This document shows, one piece after another, positions 50,614 to 59,341 of a stretch of DNA of 64,000 bases (the first letter of the stretch is position 1; the number at the start of each line of letters is the position of its first letter). The notes beneath the pieces were generated by a model that did not search any database, was not told the DNA's origin, and was given only the letters and a program-made list of their open reading frames with translations. Made by a program: the position numbers and the translations under genes. The DNA comes from Bacteroidota bacterium (GTDB taxonomy: Bacteria > Bacteroidota > Bacteroidia > Chitinophagales > Chitinophagaceae): contig JAEZEI010000003.1 in the NCBI GenBank assembly GCA_023417815.1, forward strand, positions 62,001 to 126,000, read 5' to 3'.

Positions 50614-52242
50614 ATGGCAAGCAAAAAGTACAAATTATTATTCGCGGTGTTTTTGGCCCTTGGAACGGGAGCTTTCGCCCAGACCCCATCCACCAACCCG
50701 AGCGGATATGATGTTTATGATTCAACAGTGATCTCGGCCAAGCGTATGCCTCAGCAGAATGAATTCTGGAATAATGCCTATAATTTCCCTGCAAAGCCGC
50801 GTAACATGTGGGAGATCGGTATTTCTGCCGGTTCTTTCAATGTGGTCGGCGACGTTTCAGGGGTTTTCCCAACGCTGGGTTTTGCAGCTCACGTTCGTAA
50901 GGCCTTCGGATATGTATTCTCTTTAAGGCTTCAATACCTGAATGGAACGGCTAAAGGACAAAGCTGGCTGGCTTCCGAAAATTTCGGAAAGAACACAGCT
51001 TGGGCTCCTTACTACAGCGCCCCTGTTCGTACCGCAACCGGTATGGAAACTACTATTCCCGGCCGCGACCCTGAAGTAGTATTCTATAACTATAAGAATA
51101 ATACACAGGACCTTAGCTTACAGGGTATCGTTACTCTGAACAACATCCGTTTTCACAAGAACAGGACAAACTTTGTTTTCTACCTGGGTGCCGGTATTGG
51201 AGCTTCAGCGTATGAAACTAATGTAAACGCCCTGAATGAAAACGGCGATTCATATGCTGATGTTTTCGCACAGGCATTCGCAATGAACAATGAATATGGC
51301 GATCGTAAGGATATCAAGGATTTCCTGAAAGACAATATGGATGATTCCTACGAAACTCCGGCTCAGCGTCACGGCGGCCGCAGGCCAACACTTGGTGATG
51401 ACAAGACCCTGCGTCTTTCCACCACCGTTCTTGCCGGTGTTGCTTACAGGCTGGGAAAGCGTATCAACATTGCGCTTGAAAACCGTCACACCTTCATCAA
51501 GGATGATCTTCTTGACGGACACATGTGGCAGGAACATCCTTATGGAGATGCTGCCCTTACAGGAAACTGGGATTCTTACAACTACGCTTCACTTGGTTTG
51601 AACTTCAACCTGGGTGGCCGCAGGGTTGAACCACTTTGGTGGCTGAATCCACTTGACTATGCATACGGTGAGCTGAACAACCCTCGCCACATGAAGCTTC
51701 CAAAACCAACTTTCGACGATGCTGATGGTGATGGCGTGATCGATCAACTTGATCGTGAACCAAACACCCCTGCAGGTTGCCCTGTTGATACTCACGGTGT
51801 AACCCGCGATACTGATGGTGATGGAGTTCCGGATTGCAAAGACAAACAACTTATCACTCCTACTGAATGCCAGCCAGTTGATGCAGATGGCGTAGGTACA
51901 TGTCCTGAACCGGAATGCTGCAAGAACGCAGTTGGAACAGGTACTGCCTGCCCTTGCGACTATCCTGCGCTTACTTTCAGCGGAAATACAACCACTCTCA
52001 GCAGCAGCCTTCGCACTATGCTTGCTAATGTAGCAACCAAAATGAAAGGAAGCCCTGATTGCAGCGTAACTCTGACAGGTTATCCTGAAGCTTCCAAAGC
52101 CAGCCAGTCTCTTTGCCAGCGCAGGCTTGATGCAGCTAAGAATTACCTGGTAGAAACTGAAGGTATCAGTGCTGACCGTATCGCTACAAATTGCGAGATC
52201 GGTGGCGGTGACAGGAATACAGTAGATGTAAAATGTAATTAA
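50614..52242 (+). CDS. OmpA-like outer-membrane protein with TSP3 repeats
   Basis: A 542-residue major outer-membrane-type protein. It has a signal peptide (KYKLLFAVFLALGTGAFAQ), an N-terminal barrel-like part over about residues 50-345 (WEIGISAGSFNVVGDVSG, NIALENRHTFIKDD), thrombospondin type-3 repeats near 365-425 (DADGDGVIDQLDREPN, RDTDGDGVPDCKD), a Cys-rich linker and a degenerate OmpA-like C-terminal domain (LTGYPEASKASQSLCQRRLD). In the last domain the GHTD Asp is not kept, so binding to peptidoglycan is uncertain. The strongly biased codons and good promoter suggest abundant expression, as for P60/OmpA-type proteins of Bacteroidota. Confidence 0.88.
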   Translation: MASKKYKLLFAVFLALGTGAFAQTPSTNPSGYDVYDSTVISAKRMPQQNEFWNNAYNFPAKPRNMWEIGISAGSFNVVGDVSGVFPTLGFAAHVRKAFGYVFSLRLQYLNGTAKGQSWLASENFGKNTAWAPYYSAPVRTATGMETTIPGRDPEVVFYNYKNNTQDLSLQGIVTLNNIRFHKNRTNFVFYLGAGIGASAYETNVNALNENGDSYADVFAQAFAMNNEYGDRKDIKDFLKDNMDDSYETPAQRHGGRRPTLGDDKTLRLSTTVLAGVAYRLGKRINIALENRHTFIKDDLLDGHMWQEHPYGDAALTGNWDSYNYASLGLNFNLGGRRVEPLWWLNPLDYAYGELNNPRHMKLPKPTFDDADGDGVIDQLDREPNTPAGCPVDTHGVTRDTDGDGVPDCKDKQLITPTECQPVDADGVGTCPEPECCKNAVGTGTACPCDYPALTFSGNTTTLSSSLRTMLANVATKMKGSPDCSVTLTGYPEASKASQSLCQRRLDAAKNYLVETEGISADRIATNCEIGGGDRNTVDVKCN

Positions 52243-52269
52243 TAAATAATCACTTTTTGCTCAATGAAT

Positions 52270-52296
52270 AACCTCCCTCGAAAGGGGAGGTTTTTC
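52270..52296 (+). terminator. Rho-independent terminator after the OmpA-like gene
   Basis: Arms ACCTCCC (52271-52277) and GGGAGGT (52285-52291) enclose a small loop and are followed by TTTT. It lies about 28 bases after the stop. Confidence 0.88.
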
Positions 52297-52355
52297 ATTT
52301 GGGATTTTCTTAACGTGTTATAACGGTTTATTTACCATATTTGAAGTAATTCCGT

Positions 52356-52363
52356 TAATTTTG
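52356..52363 (+). promoter_or_regulatory. -7 promoter box of bamD
   Basis: TAATTTTG fits TAnnTTTG exactly and ends eight bases before the bamD ATG at 52372. A TTTG at 52340-52343 is closer than ideal. Confidence 0.45.
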
Positions 52364-52371
52364 CACCCTTT

Positions 52372-53202
52372 ATGAGGATACTCAAAACCCTTTCGTTCCT
52401 GTTGGTTCTTTCTTTCGCGCTGGTTTCCTGCAACAAGTTCAGCAAGATCCAGAAGAGCGATGATTATGAATACAAACTGGTTAAGGCCGATGAGTATTTC
52501 GCAAAAAAGAAATACCGCCAGGCTGCAACCCTTTACGAGGAATTATTCCCGGTGTTCAAAGGCAGCCAGAAATTCGAGGATCTTTATTACAAATACGCGT
52601 ACTGTTACTATTACCAGGAACTTTACCGCGACGCTGAAAACCTTTTCAAAGGATATCTTGAAGTTTTCCCGAATAGCCCAAGGGCAGAAGAGATCGATTA
52701 TATGCGTGCATACAGTTTTTATAAAAGATCTCCACGCATTGAACTTGAGCAGGTGAATACGGTGAAGGCAATCGGGATGATGCAAACCTTTATCAGCACC
52801 CATCCTAATTCGCCACGAAATAAAGATGCGCAGGAAGTTATCGATAAGTCGAGGGAAAAGCTTGAACAAAAAGATTTTCGCGCAGCGCAATTGTTCTACG
52901 ACCTGGGTCATTTCCGTGCAGCGGCACTGGCGTTCGACAACCTGATGGTTTCTTTTCCTGAATCGAAGAAAGGAGAGAACTACAAGCTGATGGTGGTGAA
53001 GGCATATTATAAATTCGCCGGCATGAGCATACGCGAAAGGCAACTGGAGCGTTATGAAAAGGTGGTTTCGGAATTTGAGGATTTTACCGACCGCTACCCC
53101 GACAGTCCATTATTGAAAGAAGCCGCGGAATTCCGCGATCTGAGCATAAATCATATCAAAGAAATAAAAAATGAGCAAACTACGTCGTCAGCTAAGCTCT
53201 AA
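52372..53202 (+). CDS. bamD: outer-membrane assembly lipoprotein BamD
   Basis: BamD is the essential lipoprotein partner of BamA in inserting barrel proteins into the outer membrane. The 276-residue protein has a lipobox (LVLSFALVSCNKFSKIQ, Cys near residue 21) and TPR-like repeats: YFAKKKYRQAATLYEELFPV near 42, then YYQELYRDAENLFKGYLEVF near 84 and FPNSPRAEEIDYMRAYSFYK near 103. It opens a conserved Bacteroidota cluster with rpoZ and coaBC. The rpoZ start lies inside its last 32 bases in another frame, suggesting coupled translation. Confidence 0.95.
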   Translation: MRILKTLSFLLVLSFALVSCNKFSKIQKSDDYEYKLVKADEYFAKKKYRQAATLYEELFPVFKGSQKFEDLYYKYAYCYYYQELYRDAENLFKGYLEVFPNSPRAEEIDYMRAYSFYKRSPRIELEQVNTVKAIGMMQTFISTHPNSPRNKDAQEVIDKSREKLEQKDFRAAQLFYDLGHFRAAALAFDNLMVSFPESKKGENYKLMVVKAYYKFAGMSIRERQLERYEKVVSEFEDFTDRYPDSPLLKEAAEFRDLSINHIKEIKNEQTTSSAKL

Positions 53203-53512
53203 CACGAGCAGCGTTGTTGAACCAAAGAAATTGTCTGAGATCAAGGAAAAGACCGGCAACCTGTATGAGTCTATTGCTATCATTGCAAAACGTGCAAACC
53301 AGATAAATATCTCCATCAAGGAAGAACTGCATAATAAACTGGAGGAATTTGCCAGCCATACCGATAGCCTTGAGGAGATCCATGAGAACAAGGAGCAGAT
53401 CGAGATATCAAGGGCTTACGAGCGCATGCCGAATCCTGCCCTGCTTGCAACTTCTGAATTCCTGGAGGAAAAGATCTATTTCCGCCAGAATGACGAAGAC
53501 CTGTTCAGCTAA
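53171..53512 (+). CDS. rpoZ: RNA polymerase omega subunit (Bacteroidota type)
   Basis: The omega subunit helps assemble the RNA polymerase core by holding the beta' subunit. The 113-residue protein has the Rpb6/omega core NLYESIAIIAKRANQIN near residue 31, followed by a Bacteroidota-specific part KLEEFASHTDSLEEIHENKE and EISRAYERMPNP. Bacteroidota omega is more divergent than the E. coli protein, but the pattern and the bamD-coaBC setting match. The start at 53171 overlaps bamD by 32 bases. A GC hairpin follows at 53559. Confidence 0.9.
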   Translation: MSKLRRQLSSNTSSVVEPKKLSEIKEKTGNLYESIAIIAKRANQINISIKEELHNKLEEFASHTDSLEEIHENKEQIEISRAYERMPNPALLATSEFLEEKIYFRQNDEDLFS

Positions 53513-53558
53513 TTTTGCATTATAATTTACAAAGCTTTAAAACATAAGCTATAATTTT

Positions 53559-53581
53559 ACGACGGCCCCGGCCGTCGTTTT
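53559..53581 (+). terminator. GC-rich hairpin with short T run, abutting the coaBC start
   Basis: Nine-base arms ACGACGGCC (53559-53567) and GGCCGTCGT (53570-53578) form a perfect stem with a CC loop (so opening to four bases in practice), then TTT. The coaBC ATG begins at 53582. The form is that of a terminator after rpoZ, but its position may instead control coaBC translation. Confidence 0.65.
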
Positions 53582-54778
53582 ATGTTTCAGGGAAAAAAGA
53601 TCATTCTGGGAATAACGGGCAGCATCGCTGCTTATAAATCTGCCACCCTGGTAAGGCTGCTGGTAAAGGCAGGCGCAGAGGTAAAGGTGGTCATGACCAC
53701 AGGCGCCAAACAATTCATAACGCCGCTTACACTTGCCACGCTTTCAAAGAACCCGGTTCTTTCAGAACTTTCTGATGGGGATGCATGGGCAAATCATGTT
53801 GAACTGGGAAGATGGGCCGACCTGATGCTGATAGCCCCGCTAAGTTGCAATACTCTTTCATCGATGGCCACAGGACGGTGCGATAACCTGCTGATGGCAG
53901 TATATCTTTCAGCTACCTGCCCGGTAATGGTGGCCCCGGCAATGGATGAGGATATGTGGGAGCATCCCTCCACAAAAGAAAATCTCCGGAAGATATCTTC
54001 CTTTGGAAACCGTATCATTCCCGTGAATGAAGGTGAACTCGCCAGCGGGTTGTTCGGCCCCGGCAGGATGGCAGAACCGGAAGAGATCATCAGTACCGTT
54101 CAGGAATTCTTTCTCCTGCAAAACCAGCTTAGTTCAAAAAAAGTTTTGATAACCGCAGGCCCAACCTACGAACCTATAGACCCGGTCAGATTTATCGGGA
54201 ACCATTCGAGCGGAAAGATGGGGATAGCTTTGGCTGAAGCCTGCCGCGACAGGGGAGCAGAGGTTACCCTCGTGCTCGGTCCAACAATGCTGAACGATCC
54301 ATCCGGGATCCGGACCATAAGGGTTCAAACTGCATCGGATATGTTCGATGCTGCAACAGCCCTGTTCTCCAATGCCGACATTACTTTATTAAGCGCCGCT
54401 GTTGCTGATTATACCCCGGCATCTGTTTCAAGCGAAAAAATAAAGAAGAAGGGAGATAACGGGCTCACCCTGCAGTTGGGACAAACCCGTGATATTTTCA
54501 GGGCAATGGGAGAGATGAAACAGAACTGGCAGGTCCTCGTTGGCTTCGCACTGGAAACGAACAATGAAGTGGAAAATGCAGGCGACAAACTGAAAAAAAA
54601 GAACGGCGATTATATCGTGCTGAATTCCCTCAATGATAAAGGTGCAGGTTTTGGCCACGATACGAACAAGATCACCATACTCGATAAAAAAGGCAACAGG
54701 TATGAATTTGATACAAAATCAAAAAAGGAAGTTGCTGCAGACATCATTAATACAATTACCCGCGAAACTTATGCGTAA
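53582..54778 (+). CDS. coaBC: bifunctional phosphopantothenoylcysteine decarboxylase/synthetase
   Basis: CoaBC ligates cysteine to phosphopantothenate (CoaB) and decarboxylates the product (CoaC) in CoA synthesis. The 398-residue protein has an N-terminal flavoprotein CoaC domain (GKKIILGITGSIAAYKSATL, then VMVAPAMDEDMWEHPS near residue 120) and a C-terminal CoaB domain (TAGPTYEPIDPVRFIGNHSS near 193, IVLNSLNDKGAGFGHDTNKI near 343). The usual catalytic Cys of CoaC (ACG...GPGRM pattern) reads ASGLFGPGRM here, with Ser at residue 155. A strong hairpin abuts its start. Its stop is overlapped eight bases by the DUF4835 gene. Confidence 0.96.
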   Translation: MFQGKKIILGITGSIAAYKSATLVRLLVKAGAEVKVVMTTGAKQFITPLTLATLSKNPVLSELSDGDAWANHVELGRWADLMLIAPLSCNTLSSMATGRCDNLLMAVYLSATCPVMVAPAMDEDMWEHPSTKENLRKISSFGNRIIPVNEGELASGLFGPGRMAEPEEIISTVQEFFLLQNQLSSKKVLITAGPTYEPIDPVRFIGNHSSGKMGIALAEACRDRGAEVTLVLGPTMLNDPSGIRTIRVQTASDMFDAATALFSNADITLLSAAVADYTPASVSSEKIKKKGDNGLTLQLGQTRDIFRAMGEMKQNWQVLVGFALETNNEVENAGDKLKKKNGDYIVLNSLNDKGAGFGHDTNKITILDKKGNRYEFDTKSKKEVAADIINTITRETYA

Positions 54779-55685
54779 ACTTATTTTCTTCCTGCTCATG
54801 ACCGCCGGCATTTCTGCTTCTGCGCAGGAACTCAACGCCCGCGTTTCTGTTGTAACTACCCGCGTGGGAAACAATGTGAACAGGAATACTTTCAATACTC
54901 TCCAGACCGCGCTGAATAATTTTCTGAACAACAGGAAATGGACTAACCTCTCCTATGGTGCAAATGAAAAGATCGAATGCAACTTCCTGCTTAACCTGGA
55001 AATGACCAATGAACAGAATGTTTACAATGCATCCCTGACAATCCAGGCGGCGAGACCGGTTTATAATTCATCCTACCTGTCGCCGCTGATAAATTACCAG
55101 GATGAGAATGTAACGTTCAAGTACGTGGAATTTCAGCCGCTTGATTTCAATGAGAACCGCGTAACCGGGTCAGACCCGCTTGTTTCAAACCTCACTGCCG
55201 TATTCGCCTATTATGCCTATATGATCCTGGGTTTTGATAATGCATCTTTCGCGCTGAAAGGTGGCGACCAGTATTTTCAAAAAGCGCAGAATATCGTGAA
55301 CAATGCTCCGGATGGAAGAGGAATCACCGGGTGGAAGGCATTTGACGGCATCAGGAACCGTTACTGGCTTGCAGAGAATATGCTTAACTCGCGCTACGCG
55401 ATCATGCACGATGTGTATTATAATTATTACAGGCTGGGAATGGATAAACTGTATGATGATCCTAATACCGCCAGGGCAGAAATGCTGAATGTGCTGAACC
55501 TGCTGAATACATTCAATACAGACAACCCCAATACAATGATCAACCAGTTCTTCTTCCAGGGAAAATCAACGGAACTGGTACAGGTATTCTCCAAAGCTGC
55601 TCCTCCTGAAAAAGCACAGGCAAGAGATATCCTTCCAAGACTGGACATAACAAATGCTTCAAAATATAAAGACGGCCTCAAGTGA
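54771..55685 (+). CDS. DUF4835 family exported protein
   Basis: A 304-residue protein with signal peptide MRKLIFFLLMTAGISASA. I start it at the ATG at 54771, which overlaps the coaBC stop; the longer frame has no signal peptide. The DUF4835 pattern is clear: QELNARVSVVTTRVG, NFLNNRKWTNLSYGANEKIE, SSYLSPLINYQDENVTFKYV and VFAYYAYMILGFDNASFALK. The function is unknown, but the family is kept next to coaBC throughout Bacteroidota and so may be envelope-related. The next start overlaps its stop (TGATG). Confidence 0.9.
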   Translation: MRKLIFFLLMTAGISASAQELNARVSVVTTRVGNNVNRNTFNTLQTALNNFLNNRKWTNLSYGANEKIECNFLLNLEMTNEQNVYNASLTIQAARPVYNSSYLSPLINYQDENVTFKYVEFQPLDFNENRVTGSDPLVSNLTAVFAYYAYMILGFDNASFALKGGDQYFQKAQNIVNNAPDGRGITGWKAFDGIRNRYWLAENMLNSRYAIMHDVYYNYYRLGMDKLYDDPNTARAEMLNVLNLLNTFNTDNPNTMINQFFFQGKSTELVQVFSKAAPPEKAQARDILPRLDITNASKYKDGLK

Positions 55686-56035
55686 TGCGTTGTCTTTTTT
55701 TACTCTGCTTTACATTGTTATTTTCGTGTTCCGGAAAAGAACCTGCACATCTTTCTCCGTCCAGAATGGAAAAGGTATATTGGGATTATATTCAGGCAGA
55801 TGTTCTTGCGCGGCAGAATGTAATGCGCGATTCTACTTTGAACGGCTATGCAGAGGCAGCACGCCTCCGGAAGGACGTTTTGAAAGTTCATGGAGTGACC
55901 AAAGAGGAAATGGATGAAACGCTGCTTTATTATTCAGCACACCCGGATAAGATGCGTACGATCCTTGACAGCATAATTGCTAAACAGCAACGATCGCGCA
56001 GGAAGCCTGCTTTAATAGAAACAGAATTATTATGA
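55685..56035 (+). CDS. DUF4296 lipoprotein
   Basis: A 116-residue lipoprotein with a short signal and lipobox (LLCFTLLFSCSGKEPAHLS, Cys near residue 15). The core matches the DUF4296 pattern (LSPSRMEKVYWDYIQADVLA, then VTKEEMDETLLYYSAHPDKM). The start overlaps the DUF4835 stop, and the stop overlaps the CoA-transferase start by four bases (ATGA), so the five genes from coaBC to scoB look like one translation-coupled unit. The function is unknown. Confidence 0.85.
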   Translation: MRCLFLLCFTLLFSCSGKEPAHLSPSRMEKVYWDYIQADVLARQNVMRDSTLNGYAEAARLRKDVLKVHGVTKEEMDETLLYYSAHPDKMRTILDSIIAKQQRSRRKPALIETELL

Positions 56036-56730
56036 ATAAAGTTTACAGGAATGCCACCGAGGCCATTGAAGGAATTAAGGACGGTTCGGTGCTGATGCTT
56101 GGGGGTTTTGGATTGTGCGGGATCCCTGAGAATTGCATCAGTGCGCTCGTTGCTTCCGGCGTGAAAGATCTTACCTGCATTTCCAATAATGCCGGCGTTG
56201 ATGATTTTGGAATAGGACTGATGTTGCAGGGCCGGCAGCTAAAGAAGATGATCGCTTCTTATGTTGGTGAGAATGCTGAATTTGAACGGCAACTTCTTTC
56301 AGGTGAGCTGGAAGTTGAGCTTGTACCCCAGGGCACGCTTGCAACAAGATGCATGGCTGCAGGTTATGGAATGCCTGCCATCTTTACTCCCGCAGGTGTA
56401 GGAACAGAAGTAGCAGAGGGAAAGGAAGTCCGCAACTTCAACGGAAAGGATTACCTTCTTGAAATGGCTTTCGATGCGGACTTCGCTATTGTGAAGGCAT
56501 GGAAGGGAGATACCCTGGGAAACCTGGTTTACAAGGACACCGCGCGTAATTTCAACCCGCTGATGGCAATGGCCGGAAAGATCACCATTGCAGAGGTGGA
56601 AGAACTGGTTCCTGCAGGGGAACTTGATCCCAACCAGGTGCATACTCCCGGAATTTTCGTTCACCGCATCTTCCAGGGAACGAATTATGAAAAAAGAATT
56701 GAACAAAGAACTGTTAGACCAAAAAACTGA
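56032..56730 (+). CDS. scoA: 3-oxoacid CoA-transferase subunit A
   Basis: With subunit B this enzyme moves CoA between succinyl-CoA and acetoacetate or a similar acid. The 232-residue protein has the family start SVLMLGGFGLCGIPENCISAL near residue 20 (broken here as VLMLGGFGLCGIPEN), SNNAGVDDFGIGLMLQGRQ, and EVRNFNGKDYLLEMAFDAD near 130. Subunit B follows two bases downstream. Substrate choice cannot be read from sequence. Confidence 0.95.
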   Translation: MNKVYRNATEAIEGIKDGSVLMLGGFGLCGIPENCISALVASGVKDLTCISNNAGVDDFGIGLMLQGRQLKKMIASYVGENAEFERQLLSGELEVELVPQGTLATRCMAAGYGMPAIFTPAGVGTEVAEGKEVRNFNGKDYLLEMAFDADFAIVKAWKGDTLGNLVYKDTARNFNPLMAMAGKITIAEVEELVPAGELDPNQVHTPGIFVHRIFQGTNYEKRIEQRTVRPKN

Positions 56731-56732
56731 TC

Positions 56733-57386
56733 ATGCCACTAGATAAAAACCAGATCGCACAGCGTATCGCAAAAGAACTGAAGGATGGTTATTACGTTAA
56801 CCTGGGTATAGGCATTCCTACGCTGGTAGCGAATTATATTCCTGAAGGAATCAACGTGGTGCTGCAAAGTGAGAACGGGCTTCTTGGTATGGGTCCTTTC
56901 CCGGTTGAAGGCAAGGAGGATGCCGACCTGATTAATGCAGGGAAGCAAACCATCACAACGCTTCCGGGTTCTGCTTTCTTCGACAGCGCGCTTAGTTTTG
57001 GAATGATACGCTCAGGAAAAGTAGATCTGACCGTGCTGGGTGCAATGGAAGTTTCTGAGAACGGCGACATCGCGAACTGGAAAATTCCGGGGAAAATGGT
57101 GAAAGGCATGGGCGGGGCCATGGATCTTGTGGCGAGTGCAAGAAATATCATCGTAGCAATGATGCATACCAACCCAAAGGGTGAAAGCAAACTATTACCC
57201 CAATGCACTCTCCCGCTTACCGGGGTGCGTTGCGTGAAAAAAATTGTATCGGACCTTGCTGTGATGGAAGTTACCGACCAGGGTTTTAAATTACTGGAAC
57301 GCGCACCGGGGGTTTCGGTGGAAGAGATCATCTCAAAGACCGCAGGGAAACTTATCGTGGAAGGTGAGATCCCTGAAATAAATTAA
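56733..57386 (+). CDS. scoB: 3-oxoacid CoA-transferase subunit B
   Basis: Subunit B carries the catalytic Glu of the CoA-transferase, here in LQSENGLLGMGPFPVEGKE near residue 43, and also has VNLGIGIPTLVANYIPEG near 22 and the later GMGGAMDLVASARNIIVAM. The 217-residue length is normal. It ends the bamD-scoB block; a terminator follows at 57451. Together scoAB allow entry of acetoacetate or short-chain acids into central metabolism. Confidence 0.95.
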   Translation: MPLDKNQIAQRIAKELKDGYYVNLGIGIPTLVANYIPEGINVVLQSENGLLGMGPFPVEGKEDADLINAGKQTITTLPGSAFFDSALSFGMIRSGKVDLTVLGAMEVSENGDIANWKIPGKMVKGMGGAMDLVASARNIIVAMMHTNPKGESKLLPQCTLPLTGVRCVKKIVSDLAVMEVTDQGFKLLERAPGVSVEEIISKTAGKLIVEGEIPEIN

Positions 57387-57450
57387 TTTGTCTGTTCAAA
57401 GTTTTTCGGCTCGCTGAAAATACTTTGGAACAATCCTGGTAAAAAAAATG

Positions 57451-57481
57451 AAAATGTTCCGGCAATGGAACATTTTTTTAT
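57451..57481 (+). terminator. Rho-independent terminator after scoB
   Basis: Perfect ten-base arms AAAATGTTCC (57451-57460) and GGAACATTTT (57467-57476) with a six-base loop are followed by TTT. Further copies of the word GGAACAAT or ATTGTTCC flank it at 57427 and 57493. Confidence 0.85.
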
Positions 57482-57533
57482 TTTATGGAGAAATTGTTCC
57501 AATCCTTTTTGCCTTTAAGTTATAGATCCTTTA

Positions 57534-57566
57534 CAAATAAAAAACCCTCCATTACCGGAGGGTTTT
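57534..57566 (-). terminator. Rho-independent terminator of pckA
   Basis: Perfect ten-base arms AAAACCCTCC (57541-57550) and GGAGGGTTTT (57557-57566). Read on the minus strand the hairpin is followed by a T-rich tail, and it lies 20 bases after the pckA stop. Confidence 0.9.
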
Positions 57567-57585
57567 CCTGTTATAAAACTTTCTT

Positions 57586-59190
57586 TTAAACTTTTGGTGC
57601 TGCTGCAAGTATCTCTTCAGAAACCCCGGCTGCATATTTTTCAAAGTTCTTCCTGAATTGTTTTGCAAGATCAAGCGCTTTTTCATCATAAGCAGTTTTA
57701 TCTGCCCATGTTGCGCGTGGGTTCAGTACCTCTGAAGGAACTCCCGGACATTCTTTCGGCATCATCATTCCAAAAACAGGATGCGCTTCAAATTCCACGT
57801 TATCCAGTTTTCCTTCCAGCGCAGCTGTGATCATTGCGCGCGTGTACGGAAGTTTCATACGCTGGCCGACGCCGTAAGGTCCACCGCTCCAGCCAGTATT
57901 GATCATCCAGACATTTACATTGTGCTCACGCATTTTTTGTCCGAGCATTTCGGCATACTTGCCCGGGTGCAGTGGAAGGAATGGTGCCCCGAAGCATGCG
58001 CTGAAAGTAGCGCTTGGTTCTTTAACACCAGCCTCTGTTCCTGCAACTTTTGCAGTATAACCGCTTATGAACTGGTACATAGCCTGTCCCGGGCTAAGCT
58101 TGCTTATCGGGGGAAGGATCCCATAGGCATCAGCCGTAAGGAAGAAAATATTCTTAGGAGTTTTCCCGACTGAAGGTTCCAGCGCATTACTGATAAAAGT
58201 AAGCGGGTAACTCACCCTTGTATTTTCAGTGATGGCCTTGCTGGCGAAATCGATCTTGTTCGTTCCTTCAAAGAAGGTTGTATTTTCAACAAGAGCGCCC
58301 GGGCGGATTGCGCGATAGATCTCGGGTTCTTTTTCCTCGCTCAGGTCGATCGTTTTTGCATAGCAGCCGCCTTCAAAATTGAAAACGCTGTCCTTATCCC
58401 ATCCATGTTCGTCATCGCCGATCAGTTTCCTGTTCGGATCAGCGCTGAGTGTGGTCTTACCCGTTCCGCTCAATCCAAAGAAAATAGCGGTATCTCCGTC
58501 ATTTCCCATGTTCGCAGAGCAGTGCATGCTCAATACATTCTTATCGTGCGGCAGTATATAATTAAGAATGGTGAAGATACCTTTCTTGATCTCGCCGGTG
58601 TACCCGCTACCACCGATAATGATCATTTTCTTTTTAAAGCTCACCATGGCAAAATTGTGCTGGCGTGTACCATCACTTGCAGCGTTTGCCCTGAATGTTG
58701 GTGCCTGCAGTATGTGCCAGTCAGCCTTGAAGTTTTCAAGTTCTTCCGTCTTGGGACGCAGGAACATGTTGTAAGCAAAGAGGTTGTTGGCAGGAAGTTC
58801 GTTCACCACGCGGATATTTAACCTGTACTCAGGTTTAGCACATGCGTAGCAGTCTCTTACCCAGATATCCTGGTTGCTGAGGTGGTTAACGATCTTGTCA
58901 TACATCCTGTCGAACACTTCCGGAGAGATCGGAAGGTTGAAGTCGTTCCAGTGTACAGAATCCGCAGTGATTTCATCCTTAACAATGAATTTATCCTTGG
59001 GGCTTCTGCCGGTGAATTCCCCGGTCTTTATGATGAGGGCACCGGTATCATTCAGTTCGCCCTGGCCACGATCGAGGGTGTGCTGGGTCAATTCTGAAGG
59101 TGAAAGTTGGTAGTGAACGGTCTTTGTACTCTTTATCCCTAATTTTTCCAATGCTTCCATAGGAGGAACGGGCATGGTTGATACTGACAT
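57586..59190 (-). CDS. pckA: phosphoenolpyruvate carboxykinase (ATP)
   Basis: PckA turns oxaloacetate and ATP into PEP for gluconeogenesis, or runs in reverse during fermentative CO2 fixation. The 534-residue protein is of the ATP type: FTGRSPKDKFIVKDEITAD near residue 60, the P-loop FFGLSGTGKTTLSADPNRKL near 240, DDEHGWDKDSVFNFEGGCYA next, and the adenine-site region with MINTGWSGGPYGVGQRM. It is monocistronic, between its own promoter (59221-59251) and terminator (57534-57566). Confidence 0.98.
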   Translation of the reverse strand: MSVSTMPVPPMEALEKLGIKSTKTVHYQLSPSELTQHTLDRGQGELNDTGALIIKTGEFTGRSPKDKFIVKDEITADSVHWNDFNLPISPEVFDRMYDKIVNHLSNQDIWVRDCYACAKPEYRLNIRVVNELPANNLFAYNMFLRPKTEELENFKADWHILQAPTFRANAASDGTRQHNFAMVSFKKKMIIIGGSGYTGEIKKGIFTILNYILPHDKNVLSMHCSANMGNDGDTAIFFGLSGTGKTTLSADPNRKLIGDDEHGWDKDSVFNFEGGCYAKTIDLSEEKEPEIYRAIRPGALVENTTFFEGTNKIDFASKAITENTRVSYPLTFISNALEPSVGKTPKNIFFLTADAYGILPPISKLSPGQAMYQFISGYTAKVAGTEAGVKEPSATFSACFGAPFLPLHPGKYAEMLGQKMREHNVNVWMINTGWSGGPYGVGQRMKLPYTRAMITAALEGKLDNVEFEAHPVFGMMMPKECPGVPSEVLNPRATWADKTAYDEKALDLAKQFRKNFEKYAAGVSEEILAAAPKV

Positions 59191-59220
59191 AGCAAGCTTT
59201 GTTGATGAAGATTAAGGCTG

Positions 59221-59251
59221 CAAAGTTAATATTTCATCATGCAAATACCAA
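59221..59251 (-). promoter_or_regulatory. promoter of pckA
   Basis: On the minus strand TTG (59251-59249) and TAACTTTG (59228-59221) are separated by 20 bases, a good match to the Bacteroidota promoter. The pckA ATG at 59190 lies 30 bases further on. Confidence 0.7.
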
Positions 59252-59341
59252 TTTGGTGTTGGATCAAAACCCCCTGACCCTGTTTTCCGTTTTTTAATAA
59301 GTGTATATTGCAGCAACATTTCATTCACAATCAGGATATAT

